A stretch of 61,088 nucleotides of DNA from Planctomycetota bacterium. Its GTDB lineage: Bacteria; Planctomycetota; Planctomycetia; Pirellulales; Lacipirellulaceae. The stretch lies in contig JAADGV010000045.1 in assembly GCA_013152205.1 (NCBI GenBank), positions 1 to 61,088 of the forward strand. Reading direction: 5' to 3'. Below the pieces are notes generated by a model. The model was given only the letters and a program-made list of their open reading frames with translations. It ran no database searches and was not told where the DNA came from. Shown one piece after another: positions 37,912 to 46,239 of this stretch (its first letter is position 1; every line of letters begins with the position of its first letter). The translations under genes and the position numbers were made by a program.

Positions 37912-39087
37912 CTAATAGTCGTCGGCTGATAGCTGCCGATTGGGGTCTGCGTTTCGGAACGCATCTGCTAGTACCTTGTTGATAGGGTCTGCCGGCCAAA
38001 CACATTTCGCCCCGATTGGAGTCATCAACTGTTGATAAACCCGGTATTCGATATCTTCACTAATGCTTTTTGTATTATTACCCGCAAATGCCGCGATAAA
38101 AATGTCCGGATGTTCGCTCGCGGGGCGCGCGAATCCAGAACCAAACGGGTTGCCTTGCGCAAAATAAGGATTGTTAAGAGAGTTGCCGGTACGATCATCA
38201 CGGTTAATTCGTTGCTGATCTTGCCATGTCGGCAATAACTGATCACCTACAGTAGTGCCTGCGGCAATCCAAACCATGCCAAAGAATTGTTCTTGTTGCC
38301 ACGGTGACATAGCGGGCGGTGCCCAGCGAAGCCAGGACGCATTTACAACGTCGCTACCGTCTTTATGAACATTCTCTGAAAGCATTAAAGTACGAGACGA
38401 TCCATCCTTGATCGCTTCCAATCGAACGGTTTCGCCTTCGAATCCTGGTAGAAGCGATGGAAATAGACCATTTGCGCGATAATCGCTTTGAGACCCTGCA
38501 TTACCAGCGTTCGGCATTACATCGGGCGCTCCGGTATTTGCAACATAAGTAAGGGCGGGGTCGTTAGGTGTAGTTTGAGGATCACTTGGGCAGATGAAAA
38601 CTTCTACCTTCGGTATGTCGTCGGGGGTATTTGTCAAGTCATTCGATACGTTCAAGTTTCCTCCTAGCAACGAGTCCCATGTACTTTGTTGGTCAATACG
38701 GGTAAGGAGCTTTGCTGCCCAACTAACTTCTATATCCACAACAGCAGTAGGCCCCGCATACTGGTCTAGAACCGTTGGGTCAAGTTTTTGAAGCTGGGTC
38801 CAGCCGGGAAAACCTTTACCGCTCATCGACAAGTCTAGCATCGACGTGGCGAGTTGCTTCAGGTTGTTTGCACAGGTAGTCTGCCGCGAACTCTCACGCG
38901 CACTATTCACCGCCGGTAGCAGCAACCCGACGAGGGTGCCGATGATGGCGATGACGATTAGTAGCTCGACGAGCGTAAAGCCATGTAGGGGGGATTTACG
39001 GTACGTTTCAAAACGGATGGGTCGCGCTGACTTTCCCGCTCGCTGGATGTCTGTAGACGGGTTCTGGGATTGGCTTGTACTGTTCAT
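37912..39087 (-). CDS. DUF1559 prepilin-like protein
   Basis: 391 residues from ATG 39087 ([20 protein letters not shown]), preceded by GAGGAGG at ideal spacing; an upstream in-frame ATG is rejected. The type IV pilin-like leader is [20 protein letters not shown], with Gly-Phe as the expected prepilin peptidase site, here preceded by an unusually long ~35-residue hydrophilic leader. The DUF1559 body follows: [20 protein letters not shown], then [11 protein letters not shown], a Cys-containing VFICPSDPQ loop and [15 protein letters not shown]. These proteins are massively expanded in planctomycetes and are thought to form pseudopilus or surface structures; the function of each is unknown. The C-terminus lacks the usual DGSVRF block seen in the second DUF1559 gene. 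Confidence 0.93.
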   Translation of the reverse strand: MNSTSQSQNPSTDIQRAGKSARPIRFETYRKSPLHGFTLVELLIVIAIIGTLVGLLLPAVNSARESSRQTTCANNLKQLATSMLDLSMSGKGFPGWTQLQKLDPTVLDQYAGPTAVVDIEVSWAAKLLTRIDQQSTWDSLLGGNLNVSNDLTNTPDDIPKVEVFICPSDPQTTPNDPALTYVANTGAPDVMPNAGNAGSQSDYRANGLFPSLLPGFEGETVRLEAIKDGSSRTLMLSENVHKDGSDVVNASWLRWAPPAMSPWQQEQFFGMVWIAAGTTVGDQLLPTWQDQQRINRDDRTGNSLNNPYFAQGNPFGSGFARPASEHPDIFIAAFAGNNTKSISEDIEYRVYQQLMTPIGAKCVWPADPINKVLADAFRNADPNRQLSADDY

Positions 39088-39274
39088 CGAAAAGGCCTCC
39101 TCGACTTGCGATCTGTTCCGTCGCACGCATTGCCCCGAATGCGCGCAAGTGTTTGCTGGGCGGCGACCGGCTAGATAGTCCCACCGTTTCGGTGGAGCAA
39201 AACGCTCGACTCGCTGCCCAACTCTGAATTATCGCCGATATGCGCAGAAAATGCCAGCGGAACGCGGTTTGGCC

Positions 39275-39450
39275 CCAGGGGAACTGCAAAGTCACAATTT
39301 CACAAAAAAACCACAACAATTTGAACCACAGAGGACACGGAGGGCACAGAGAAAATCTATTTTTTAAGGCACTCTGTGCTACTCCGTGTCCTCTGCGGTT
39401 ATTCTTTTTTCTAAACTTTGGTCGATCGTACCGACTTTGCAGTTGTCCTG
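39275..39450. repeat. palindromic intergenic element, copy B (CACAGAGGACACGG core)
   Basis: Same order of parts as 628-805: AACTGCAAAGTC, AAAAAACC, AACCACAGAGGACACGGAGG, the complementary CTCCGTGTCCTCTGCGGTT, CTAAACTTTGGTCGATCG and GACTTTGCAGTTGTCCTG. It is bracketed by the direct words GCGGTTTGGCCCCAGG (39264) and GCGGTTTGGCCCAGG (39450), possibly a target duplication. Confidence 0.8.
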
Positions 39451-39460
39451 CGGTTTGGCC

Positions 39461-39627
39461 CAGGACGAGTGCCAAGTCACTGATTCTGTAGTAGCCGCGG
39501 GCGGAAGCCACGGTTTTTTCAGATTCGACCGCAGCTTCCGCGGGCGGCTAGAACGGGGGCCCGACGCGCCGGCGAGGGATTTTCCAGGGGGTTTCTCTCG
39601 CTAACGCGACTTGGCAATCGTGCTGGG
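39461..39627. repeat. composite palindromic element, copy C
   Basis: It starts CAGGACGAGTGCCAAGTC and ends GACTTGGCAATCGTGCTGGG, which are imperfect inverted copies. Inside are a GCGGAAGCCACGG palindrome (39492-39552) and a decayed GCCCGACGCGCCGGCGAGGG hairpin (39557-39608). Two cores that occur separately elsewhere thus share one pair of ends here. Nothing coding is supported in 39127-39773. Confidence 0.7.
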
Positions 39628-39773
39628 CGCCCTACAGACGTGGCGATCCACACGACCAGCAGCCAGTTGGCGAGCGTCCGAGTGGGTGGCGAGATCTTGC
39701 TATAGGGCGCTAGCAAACAACGACGAAAAAACCGTAGAACGGTCTCTCTCCCCTCGATGAAGGAACTTCTACA

Positions 39774-39998
39774 ATGTGGCGGTCGCTATTTTTGGCGTTA
39801 GGCGCCTACACCTGCCTGCTGGGCGTCGAAGCGCTCGCTCTGGAAAAAGCGGTACTCAAAAAACCCGAGAAAGCCGCAGCCGAGCAGGTGGAGGCCAAGG
39901 TGATTGTTCCGCCCGAGTGGGCTCCGTGGAGCCTGATGGCCACCGGTGCCGTGGTGGTGCTGTACTCGTTCACAATCCCCAATCGGGCCAAGAGCTGA
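39774..39998 (+). CDS. small two-segment membrane protein
   Basis: 74 residues. AAGGA precedes ATG by nine bases. The N-terminal hydrophobic helix (MWRSLFLALGAYTCLLGVEA) is followed by a charged loop (LEKAVLKKPEKAAAEQVEAK) and a second helix (WSLMATGAVVVLYSFTIPNR). Ribosome site, topology and a compact conserved-looking WAPWSLMATGAVVVLYSFTI block make it a real gene. Function unknown; no partner is adjacent. Confidence 0.75.
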   Translation: MWRSLFLALGAYTCLLGVEALALEKAVLKKPEKAAAEQVEAKVIVPPEWAPWSLMATGAVVVLYSFTIPNRAKS

Positions 39999-40094
39999 GC
40001 GATCGTGCATGGCCATCTGGCGAACCTTTGCGACCGCAAATGGCTCTGCCACTACGCAGCGAGAGCAAGAAAACAGGCCCCAAAGAGCCACTTG

Positions 40095-40193
40095 CCCATC
40101 CTAGCCGCAGGCGGAAGCCGTGGTTTTTTCAGATTCGACCGCAGCTTCCGCGTGCGGCTGCTACAGAATTAGTGACTTTGCAATCGTCCTAGG
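40095..40193. repeat. palindromic element with GCGGAAGCC core, copy D
   Basis: TAGCCGCAGGCGGAAGCCGT and the complementary GCAGCTTCCGCGTGCGGCTG arm surround GGTTTTTTCAGATTCGACC. The right end is GACTTTGCAATCGTCCTAGG. The centre is identical to that of copy C, 600 bp away. The remaining 40194-40348 leader of ilvB shows no convincing attenuator. Confidence 0.75.
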
Positions 40194-40348
40194 AGAACCT
40201 TGCGAATGCTTGTTTCTGCTTGTTGGTACGTTTAGGATGGAGAGGCTTAGAGGCATGCACGGGGTTTTTCACACAAAAGCATGATTTTTTGGGCGGTTGA
40301 TCCGTCGACAGTTTGTAAGCATCTGACCGGTATTTTTGAGGTGACGTT

Positions 40349-42118
40349 GTGGCGACTATGACGAAAACGAAAACCAAGGGCGAAATAACCTCTGGAGCCG
40401 ATATTCTTGTCCAGTCGCTGGTCAATCAGGGCATCGAAGTTATCTTTGCCTACCCTGGCGGTACGAGTATGCCGTTGCACCAAGCCCTGACGCGATTCAA
40501 GGACAAGCTACGGACGATCCTGCCCCGCCACGAGCAAGGCGGCGGCTTTGCTGCACAGGGCGTTGCCCGAAGCACGGGGAAAGTTGGCGTCTGCATGGCG
40601 ACCAGTGGCCCTGGGGCAACCAACTTGGTGACCGCAATTGCGGATGCCAAGCTCGATAGCATCGCCATGGTTGCCATCACGGGCCAAGTACCGGTGGCCT
40701 CGATTGGCTCGGATGCGTTTCAAGAAACACCGATCGTCGAAGTTTGCCGAGGGATTACGAAGCACCATTATCTGGTGACCGACGTGAATGATATCGCGCG
40801 GGTAGTGAAGGAAGCTTTTTTGGTTGCCTCCACTGGCCGCCCCGGGCCGGTGCTCATCGATATCCCTAAGAATGTGCAACTCGACTCGTGTGTGCCAGTC
40901 TACGACGCCGAACTGAACCTGCCTGGGTACTCGTTTGAATCTCCTTTGGCGCGACCAGAGCAGATTAACCAAATCGCCGCGGCGATCAAGCTGGCCAAGC
41001 GACCGGTCATCTACGCGGGTGGCGGTATTGTTTTGGCAGAGGCCAGCGAGCAACTTTGCGAGTTGGTCGAAAAGACGGGGATTCCGATCACAACGACCCT
41101 CATGGGACTGGGCACCTTTCCAGGAACCGACCCGTTGTCGCTCGACATGTTGGGCATGCACGGCACCGTGTACGCGAACTACGCGGTCGACGAGGCCGAT
41201 CTGTTAATCGCGTTGGGCGTACGGTTCGACGACCGAGTCACGGGCAAAGTCGCCGAATTCTGCAAGCATGGCAAGATTATTCACGTTGATATCGATGCCT
41301 CGGAGTTGAACAAAAACAAGCCGGCACATATCCCTGTTTGCAGCGACGTGAAGTTTGTGCTCGAAGAGCTGAACAAGGTGGTTGAGCCGCCAGAGGATAT
41401 CTCGGCCTGGGTCGAGCAATGCCAACGGTGGAAAAAAGAAGACCCGCTGAAATACGACACTGAATATCCCGGAATTACGCAGCAACTTGCGATCCACGAA
41501 TTATGGAAGCTGACCGCCGAACGCGACCCGCTGATCACCGTGGGAGTCGGTCAGCATCAGATGTGGGCGGCCCAGTTCTACAAGTTCTCGAAACCCCGCC
41601 GATGGCTCAGCAGCAGTGGGCTCGGAACGATGGGCTTTGGGTTGCCGGCCGCGATGGGTGTTCAAGCCGTGATGAAAGACCGACTGGTCATCGACATCGA
41701 AGGCGACGGCAGCTTTCTGATGAACATCCAAGAAATGGCAACCTGTGTTTGCGAAAAGCTGCCGGTGAAAGTGCTGCTGGTGAACAACCAGCACTTGGGG
41801 ATGGTGATGCAGTGGGAAGATCGATTTATGCAGGGCAATCGGGCGCATACCTACTTGGGGCCAATCGACCACCCCGAAGCAGTGGGCCAAGGCAACGGCT
41901 TGGGGCCGCAACAGCGTTACCCCAACTTTGTTCAAATAGCTGAAGGCTTTGGCTGGGGCTCCTGCTCGATCAAAGAAAAAGCCGACCTGCTGCCCGCCTT
42001 GGAAGAGATGATTGCCCACGATGGCCCATTCTTATTGGACGTCGAAGTGCCCTACCAAGAGCACGTGCTGCCAATGATTCCAGGCGGTCACTCGGTCAAG
42101 GACATCATCAAAGAATAG
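40349..42118 (+). CDS. ilvB: acetolactate synthase, large (catalytic) subunit
   Basis: ThDP enzyme that condenses two pyruvates (or pyruvate and 2-ketobutyrate) in the first common step of branched-chain amino acid synthesis. 589 residues from GTG 40349, with GAGGTGA just upstream; ATG at 40358 is a close alternative. Blocks are [20 protein letters not shown], the catalytic Glu in [35 protein letters not shown], and [20 protein letters not shown]. The ThDP motif is [20 protein letters not shown], ending in [16 protein letters not shown]. The FAD-domain pattern is intact. No regulatory small subunit (ilvN) follows; the downstream DNA is a repeat and an IS remnant, so the small subunit must be elsewhere. 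Confidence 0.95.
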   Translation: MATMTKTKTKGEITSGADILVQSLVNQGIEVIFAYPGGTSMPLHQALTRFKDKLRTILPRHEQGGGFAAQGVARSTGKVGVCMATSGPGATNLVTAIADAKLDSIAMVAITGQVPVASIGSDAFQETPIVEVCRGITKHHYLVTDVNDIARVVKEAFLVASTGRPGPVLIDIPKNVQLDSCVPVYDAELNLPGYSFESPLARPEQINQIAAAIKLAKRPVIYAGGGIVLAEASEQLCELVEKTGIPITTTLMGLGTFPGTDPLSLDMLGMHGTVYANYAVDEADLLIALGVRFDDRVTGKVAEFCKHGKIIHVDIDASELNKNKPAHIPVCSDVKFVLEELNKVVEPPEDISAWVEQCQRWKKEDPLKYDTEYPGITQQLAIHELWKLTAERDPLITVGVGQHQMWAAQFYKFSKPRRWLSSSGLGTMGFGLPAAMGVQAVMKDRLVIDIEGDGSFLMNIQEMATCVCEKLPVKVLLVNNQHLGMVMQWEDRFMQGNRAHTYLGPIDHPEAVGQGNGLGPQQRYPNFVQIAEGFGWGSCSIKEKADLLPALEEMIAHDGPFLLDVEVPYQEHVLPMIPGGHSVKDIIKE

Positions 42119-42198
42119 CGGTCTCGAAGCACGCCCGGCTTGAGAGAGCAATTGCCGCGCGACGTTTTAACATCCGACGCACTGCGAGCATCGCACGC

Positions 42199-42326
42199 TA
42201 GAGCAGTTTCTTCAATGGTGTAGCCACAGAGTTCACAGAGAACACTGAGATAAGGTTACTCGCTTCAGTATTTCCTCTGAGACCTCGGTGTGCTCTGTGG
42301 CTATGCATTTATAGAAAATGCTCTAT
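42199..42326. repeat. 128-bp palindromic element, family R1 copy 2 (inverted)
   Basis: Ends TAGAGCAGTTTCTTCAATGG and AGAAAATGCTCTA, with the inner pair GTAGCCACAGAGTTCACAG against GTGCTCTGTGGCTA. It is the inverse of copies 9852-9978 and 48683-48809. The right end overlaps the last codons of the IS3 remnant, so the element abuts or inserted beside the old transposase. Confidence 0.85.
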
Positions 42327-42462
42327 TACCGGGGCGAGATCGGCTTTGAACTCTTCGGGGGTTTTGTAGTCCCACGCCTGATGCAGCCGCTGGCGATTGT
42401 AAAATAGATCGAGGTACTTGAACACACTTAACCTCGCCTCTTCCAAGTTGGTGTGCGTTTTT
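42309..42462 (-). pseudogene. IS3-family transposase (OrfB) C-terminal remnant
   Basis: The minus strand reads KTHTNLEEARLSVFKYLDLF, continuing YNRQRLHQAWDYKTPEEFKA, then DLAPVIEHFL and a TAA stop at 42309. The E-E-A...FKY(L/I)..FYN..R.H....Y.(T/S)P..F pattern is the C-terminal end of the DDE integrase domain of IS3-type OrfB. Upstream of residue ~1 the frame loses similarity, and there is no room for the ~250 missing residues before 42550. Only the tail of an old insertion remains. This remnant is the sole transposase trace seen in the window. Confidence 0.85.
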
Positions 42463-42712
42463 GGCGCACGCAGCGTGCGATCAACAAAATGCTCACATTG
42501 CCACGAAGGAATTCGGGCCGTTTCGCATCAAACATGTTAGAAGGCAGCGATGCTGAGCGCAGAATTGGCAAAGCTATCGCCAGAGGAGCGGTGTCGGCTG
42601 AGATCCTCGTACGATTGGGAACGGTCCAGCAACTCTTGGCGGCGGTGCCTTGAGAGAAGACGAAAAATAAAGTTTCTGCTGCTCACATCAATAAAAGGCG
42701 GAAGGATTTCCT

Positions 42713-44080
42713 ATGACGACCGGGCAAGACGATATTTTCTTAGACGCGATCCGACGATTAGATCGAGCTGCTGAATTTGCTGAGATCGACGCCGAAGCAT
42801 TGGAGAAGCTACGAAATCCGAAGTCAATTTTGCAGGTGTCGATCCCGCTGCGCATGGACGATGGCTCTTTGCGTGTCTTTCAAGGTTATCGGGTTCGGTA
42901 CGACGACACACGTGGTCCGACCAAGGGCGGCATTCGCTTTCACCCAAACGTCCATCTGGGCGAGGTGAAAGCGCTAGCCTTCTGGATGACCTGTAAGTGT
43001 GCCGTGGTAGGTATCCCGTTTGGCGGGGGCAAGGGCGGCGTGATTGTCGATCCGAAGCAGCTTTCACGGACGGAGCTAGAACGACTCAGCCGCAGCTTTA
43101 TCCAGCAGGTCGCGGACTTCATCGGTCCGGAGACCGACATCCCGGCCCCCGATGTTTACACGAATGCGATGATCATGGGTTGGATGATGGATGAGTATTC
43201 GAAAATTCGTCGTCAACGTACGCCGGCTGTGATCACCGGCAAGCCGATTCCGCTGGGTGGCAGCCTGGGACGTGACGACGCAACGGGGCGGGGCGCCTAT
43301 TACTGCATCAAGGAATTAGAGAAGCTGAAGGATTGGCAGCCAGCCGACATTCGCGTTGCCGTTCAGGGGTTTGGGAATGCTGGGCAACACGTCGCGCGGC
43401 TGTTACATGCCGATGGCTATCGTGTTGTGGCCATTAGCGACTCTCGTGGTGGTGTGTATCATTCAGATGGCCTCGATATTCCCTGCCTGATTGAAACCAA
43501 AAACCGCACGCGACGCATCGATGCCGTTTATTGCGAAGGGTCGGTCTGTGATTGCCCCGTTTGTGGAGCTGAGGGGTGTCAGTGCAAAGATTGTCATTGC
43601 GGCGATGGCCACGGAGCAAAGAGCAAAACCATTGACAATGCCGAGCTATTGGAACTCGACGTCGATATTTTAATTCCAGCCGCCTTGGAGAACCAAATAA
43701 CCGAGGAGAATGCCAGCCGTATCAAAGCCCCAGTGATCGTCGAGGTGGCCAATGGCCCGACCACTAGCAGTGCTGACGAGATTTTGGCCAAGCGAGACGC
43801 ACTTGTAGTGCCGGATATCCTCGCCAATGCGGGTGGCGTAACAGTAAGCTACTTTGAGTGGGTCCAAAACCGCGCCGGGTATTATTGGACCGAAAAAGAA
43901 GTACAATCCCGCTTACGGACGATAATGACCGATGAGTTTCATTTGATTTACGATCTAATGACTGACAAGGGCATCGATATGCGTACGGCGGCTTACGCCC
44001 ACGCGCTGAATCGAATCAGTGCTGCCATCGAATCCCTCGGAACGAATACGTATTTCTCAAACGACATGGTTTCGAAGTAA
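42713..44080 (+). CDS. Glu/Leu/Phe/Val (glutamate) dehydrogenase with Cys-rich insertion
   Basis: 455 residues; interconverts glutamate and 2-oxoglutarate with ammonia and NAD(P)H. Starts MTTGQDDIFLDAIRRLDRAA, with GGAAGGA upstream. Conserved parts are RGPTKGGIRFHPNVHLGEVK (68-87), CAVVGIPFGGGKGGVIVDPK (96-115, with the catalytic-site Lys), PAPDVYTN, the Rossmann start VAVQGFGNAGQHVARLL (216-231), and VVEVANGPTT-like and PDILANAGGVTVSYFEW. Between the Rossmann strand and LLELDVDILIPAALENQIT lies an insert containing eight cysteines (C274, 279, 281, 284, 289, 291, 294, 296) plus His295 and His300. It has CxC/CxxC spacing, suggesting a zinc or Fe-S/metal site. I have no record of function for such an insert; it may regulate by redox or metal. 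The next gene begins the electron-transfer operon. Confidence 0.93.
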   Translation: MTTGQDDIFLDAIRRLDRAAEFAEIDAEALEKLRNPKSILQVSIPLRMDDGSLRVFQGYRVRYDDTRGPTKGGIRFHPNVHLGEVKALAFWMTCKCAVVGIPFGGGKGGVIVDPKQLSRTELERLSRSFIQQVADFIGPETDIPAPDVYTNAMIMGWMMDEYSKIRRQRTPAVITGKPIPLGGSLGRDDATGRGAYYCIKELEKLKDWQPADIRVAVQGFGNAGQHVARLLHADGYRVVAISDSRGGVYHSDGLDIPCLIETKNRTRRIDAVYCEGSVCDCPVCGAEGCQCKDCHCGDGHGAKSKTIDNAELLELDVDILIPAALENQITEENASRIKAPVIVEVANGPTTSSADEILAKRDALVVPDILANAGGVTVSYFEWVQNRAGYYWTEKEVQSRLRTIMTDEFHLIYDLMTDKGIDMRTAAYAHALNRISAAIESLGTNTYFSNDMVSK

Positions 44081-44103
44081 GGGCACGCTCCCTTACGGTC
44101 GCG

Positions 44104-44205
44104 ACTCAGTATCAAGATCCGCGCAGAGCCGCGACCATAAGGGAGCGGCCGGAAACTCAGTATCAAGATCCGCGCAGAGCCGCGACCATAAGGGAGCGGC
44201 CGGAA
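44104..44205. repeat. 51-bp tandem duplication before the electron-transfer operon
   Basis: The 51-bp unit beginning ACTCAGTATCAAGATCCGCG occurs twice without gap (44104-44154 and 44155-44205). Each unit contains GCGCAGAGCCGCGACC and ATAAGGGAGCGGCC. A related inverted word (CTCCCTTACGGTCGCGAC) at 44089-44106 can pair with ATAAGGGAGCGG, so alternative hairpins are possible. The second copy ends 8 bp before the ATG of 44214 and supplies GGGAGCGGCCGGAAAC as its upstream region. Confidence 0.9.
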
Positions 44206-44213
44206 ACAATAAA

Positions 44214-46238
44214 ATGATCAAAGACGCGATCCTTCAACTCAAGAGCCCCTCAGGCTCAGGCACACTGATCCTGGTTGTGTTCTGGGCTGCGCTCATGGGG
44301 ACATCGCTCGCCTTCGGACAAGCTTCGCCCGACGAACATGCCCAGCACCACCCAGGTCAGGGCCAAGGCAGCCCAGAGGCAAGCGAACAAGGCCGCGGAT
44401 CAGGCCGAACCTCTGGGGGAGGTATGGGCGGTGGCAAGGGTGGCGGGATGATGGGCGGCAAGGGTGGCATGATGGAGAAAATGGGCGCGCCCAAGCCCAA
44501 GGAAATGTACCCCAAGCTGATGGACTTGCCCGACCTGCCGCTGGAAGAGCGAGCCAAGATCAAGCAGGAAGCCTATCAGCGCATGGTGGATGGCACGGCA
44601 TTGTTGTCGAAGGGGCTAGGCGAATTATCGAATGCCGCGGCTAGCGATGATTTTGCGACCATGCAAGCGGCGACCGCCAAGATGCGAGAAGGACTCGCAC
44701 GATTCGAAAGCGGCTTGGCCGCGCATCGCGCGCTGGCCGAAGGCAAGGCGCCTCGCAACGTGGCACTCACCTGGTTCAAACGCGAGATGAACTTGCTGCC
44801 TTCAGGCACCGCCAAGCCGTCGTTTCAACTTTTCGGCATGACCCTCTTTCACACGAGCATCATGGCCGTCCTCATTTTTTTCGCTGTAGCGATGGTTTGG
44901 ATGTATTTCTTCAAGATGCGCCGAGCCGCTGCGCTGATGGAGAAACTAGCGACGGTCGACCCGTCGTTGGCGATTGCAGCACCGGCGAAACCAACTCCAA
45001 GCGTAAGTCGGGCTGTAGCTGCGCCCGTCGCCTCACGAACATCTGGCAGTCCACCTGTGGCGCCAACGACAACAGGCTCGGCAACCGCGGCCGATTGCTG
45101 TCAGGAGTCCTCAGTAGAATGTGAGGCCGAGGGAGACGCGACAGACCGCCCCGATATTTCGCAGGGACTATTGCGTGTCGCCAAGCGAAAACTTTGTCGG
45201 CTTCGGGTTGCCAGGATTTACCAAGAGACTCCCGACGTGAAGACGTTTCGGATGGTCGCTTGTCACGGAGGCGGCATCCCGTTCAGCTATCTTCCCGGCC
45301 AGTTTCTCACGATCACGATGCCTATCGTCGAAGGCGAAAAACCAATCCGACGGAGCTACACCATCTCGTCGTCGCCAACGCAGGGATACTACTGCGAGAT
45401 TACCGTCAAACGCGAAGACCAAGGCGCCGGTTCCCGCTATCTCCACGATACGGTCAAAGAAGGCGACATGCTGGATGTTCAGGCACCAAGCGGAAAATTT
45501 GTCTTCACGGGGAAGGAGGCAGACAGTGTCGTGCTGATTGCCGGTGGCGTCGGGATCACGCCGATGATGAGTATCACTCGGGCATTGACCGACATGGAGT
45601 GGCAAGGCGAAATCTATTTTCTTGTTGCCTGCCGCGATCCCGAACATTTTATTTTTTCCGAAGAACTCAAAAGACTTCAAGAACGTCATCCGAATTTGCA
45701 CGTTTTTGTTTCCATGAGCCGTATTGAAAAAGACGTCGAAGGCGCCCATCGCGGACGTCTTTCCAAGGAATTGCTTGCCGAGTGGGTGCCTGACCTCGGC
45801 TGGAAGTGGATTCATATCTGTGGCGCGCCACGGATGATGGACTCCACCAAAGAGATGCTGGCGGAATTGGGCGTGCCCGCCGAAAAAATTCACTCCGAAA
45901 ACTTTGGGTCGCAGCAAAAACCTCGTGCAAAAGTTGCTGAACGTAAGAAGACAGCCCCTTCCGCAACGCAACAGACAGCCGCCACGGTGAGCTTTGCTAC
46001 GTCAGAAAAATCGGCCCAGCTCTTGCCGGACGAGACGATTCTAGAGGCGTCGGAGCGCGCCGGCGTCGACATCGACTACTCGTGTCGAACGGGAATGTGC
46101 GGCGTTTGCACCGTCAAGCTCCAGTCGGGAGAAGTCACGATGGAGGTTGAGGATGGTCTTGAGCCGGACGATAAAGCCGCTGGCATGGTCCTTGCCTGTC
46201 AGGCCAAGTCGACCGGCGATGTCGTGGTGGAGGCGTGA
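44214..46238 (+). CDS. membrane-anchored FAD/NAD(P)H oxidoreductase fused to a plant-type [2Fe-2S] ferredoxin
   Basis: 674 residues from ATG 44214; 65 upstream in-frame codons translate the tandem repeat and are excluded. Order: signal-like helix 17-35; Gly/Met-rich segment 48-92 (GGGMGGGKGGGMM); helical region ~100-195; transmembrane helix ~211-233 followed by KMRR, so the rest should be cytoplasmic; Ala/Pro/Ser linker with a small Cys cluster (C295, C296, C303). The reductase follows: FSYLPGQFLTITM, the FAD motif RRSYTISSSP (379-388), the NAD(P) loop LIAGGVGITPMMS (441-453) and HICGAPRMM. The C-terminal ferredoxin has C624, C629, C632 and C662 (YSCRTGMCGVCTVKL ... LACQ). It should move electrons from NAD(P)H through FAD to the [2Fe-2S] centre and on to the next gene's membrane protein. 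The exported N-terminal extension is unusual for such reductases. Confidence 0.85.
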   Translation: MIKDAILQLKSPSGSGTLILVVFWAALMGTSLAFGQASPDEHAQHHPGQGQGSPEASEQGRGSGRTSGGGMGGGKGGGMMGGKGGMMEKMGAPKPKEMYPKLMDLPDLPLEERAKIKQEAYQRMVDGTALLSKGLGELSNAAASDDFATMQAATAKMREGLARFESGLAAHRALAEGKAPRNVALTWFKREMNLLPSGTAKPSFQLFGMTLFHTSIMAVLIFFAVAMVWMYFFKMRRAAALMEKLATVDPSLAIAAPAKPTPSVSRAVAAPVASRTSGSPPVAPTTTGSATAADCCQESSVECEAEGDATDRPDISQGLLRVAKRKLCRLRVARIYQETPDVKTFRMVACHGGGIPFSYLPGQFLTITMPIVEGEKPIRRSYTISSSPTQGYYCEITVKREDQGAGSRYLHDTVKEGDMLDVQAPSGKFVFTGKEADSVVLIAGGVGITPMMSITRALTDMEWQGEIYFLVACRDPEHFIFSEELKRLQERHPNLHVFVSMSRIEKDVEGAHRGRLSKELLAEWVPDLGWKWIHICGAPRMMDSTKEMLAELGVPAEKIHSENFGSQQKPRAKVAERKKTAPSATQQTAATVSFATSEKSAQLLPDETILEASERAGVDIDYSCRTGMCGVCTVKLQSGEVTMEVEDGLEPDDKAAGMVLACQAKSTGDVVVEA

Positions 46239-46239
46239 C

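Noticed and set aside
40206..40235. Nine-codon leader MLVSACWYV before ilvB, possible attenuator peptide
   Set aside because: Only three branched-chain codons, no convincing terminator/antiterminator pair downstream, so attenuation is not supported.
42540..42712. Short frames starting MLSAELAKLSPEERCRL and continuing in another frame as AEILVRLGTVQQLLAAVP
   Set aside because: It could be a frameshifted remnant of a small helical or addiction-module-like protein, but the similarity is only impressionistic and the region overlaps the leader of the GDH gene.
44104..44205. Possible CRISPR-like repeats
   Set aside because: Only two directly adjacent copies without spacers; a simple tandem duplication.
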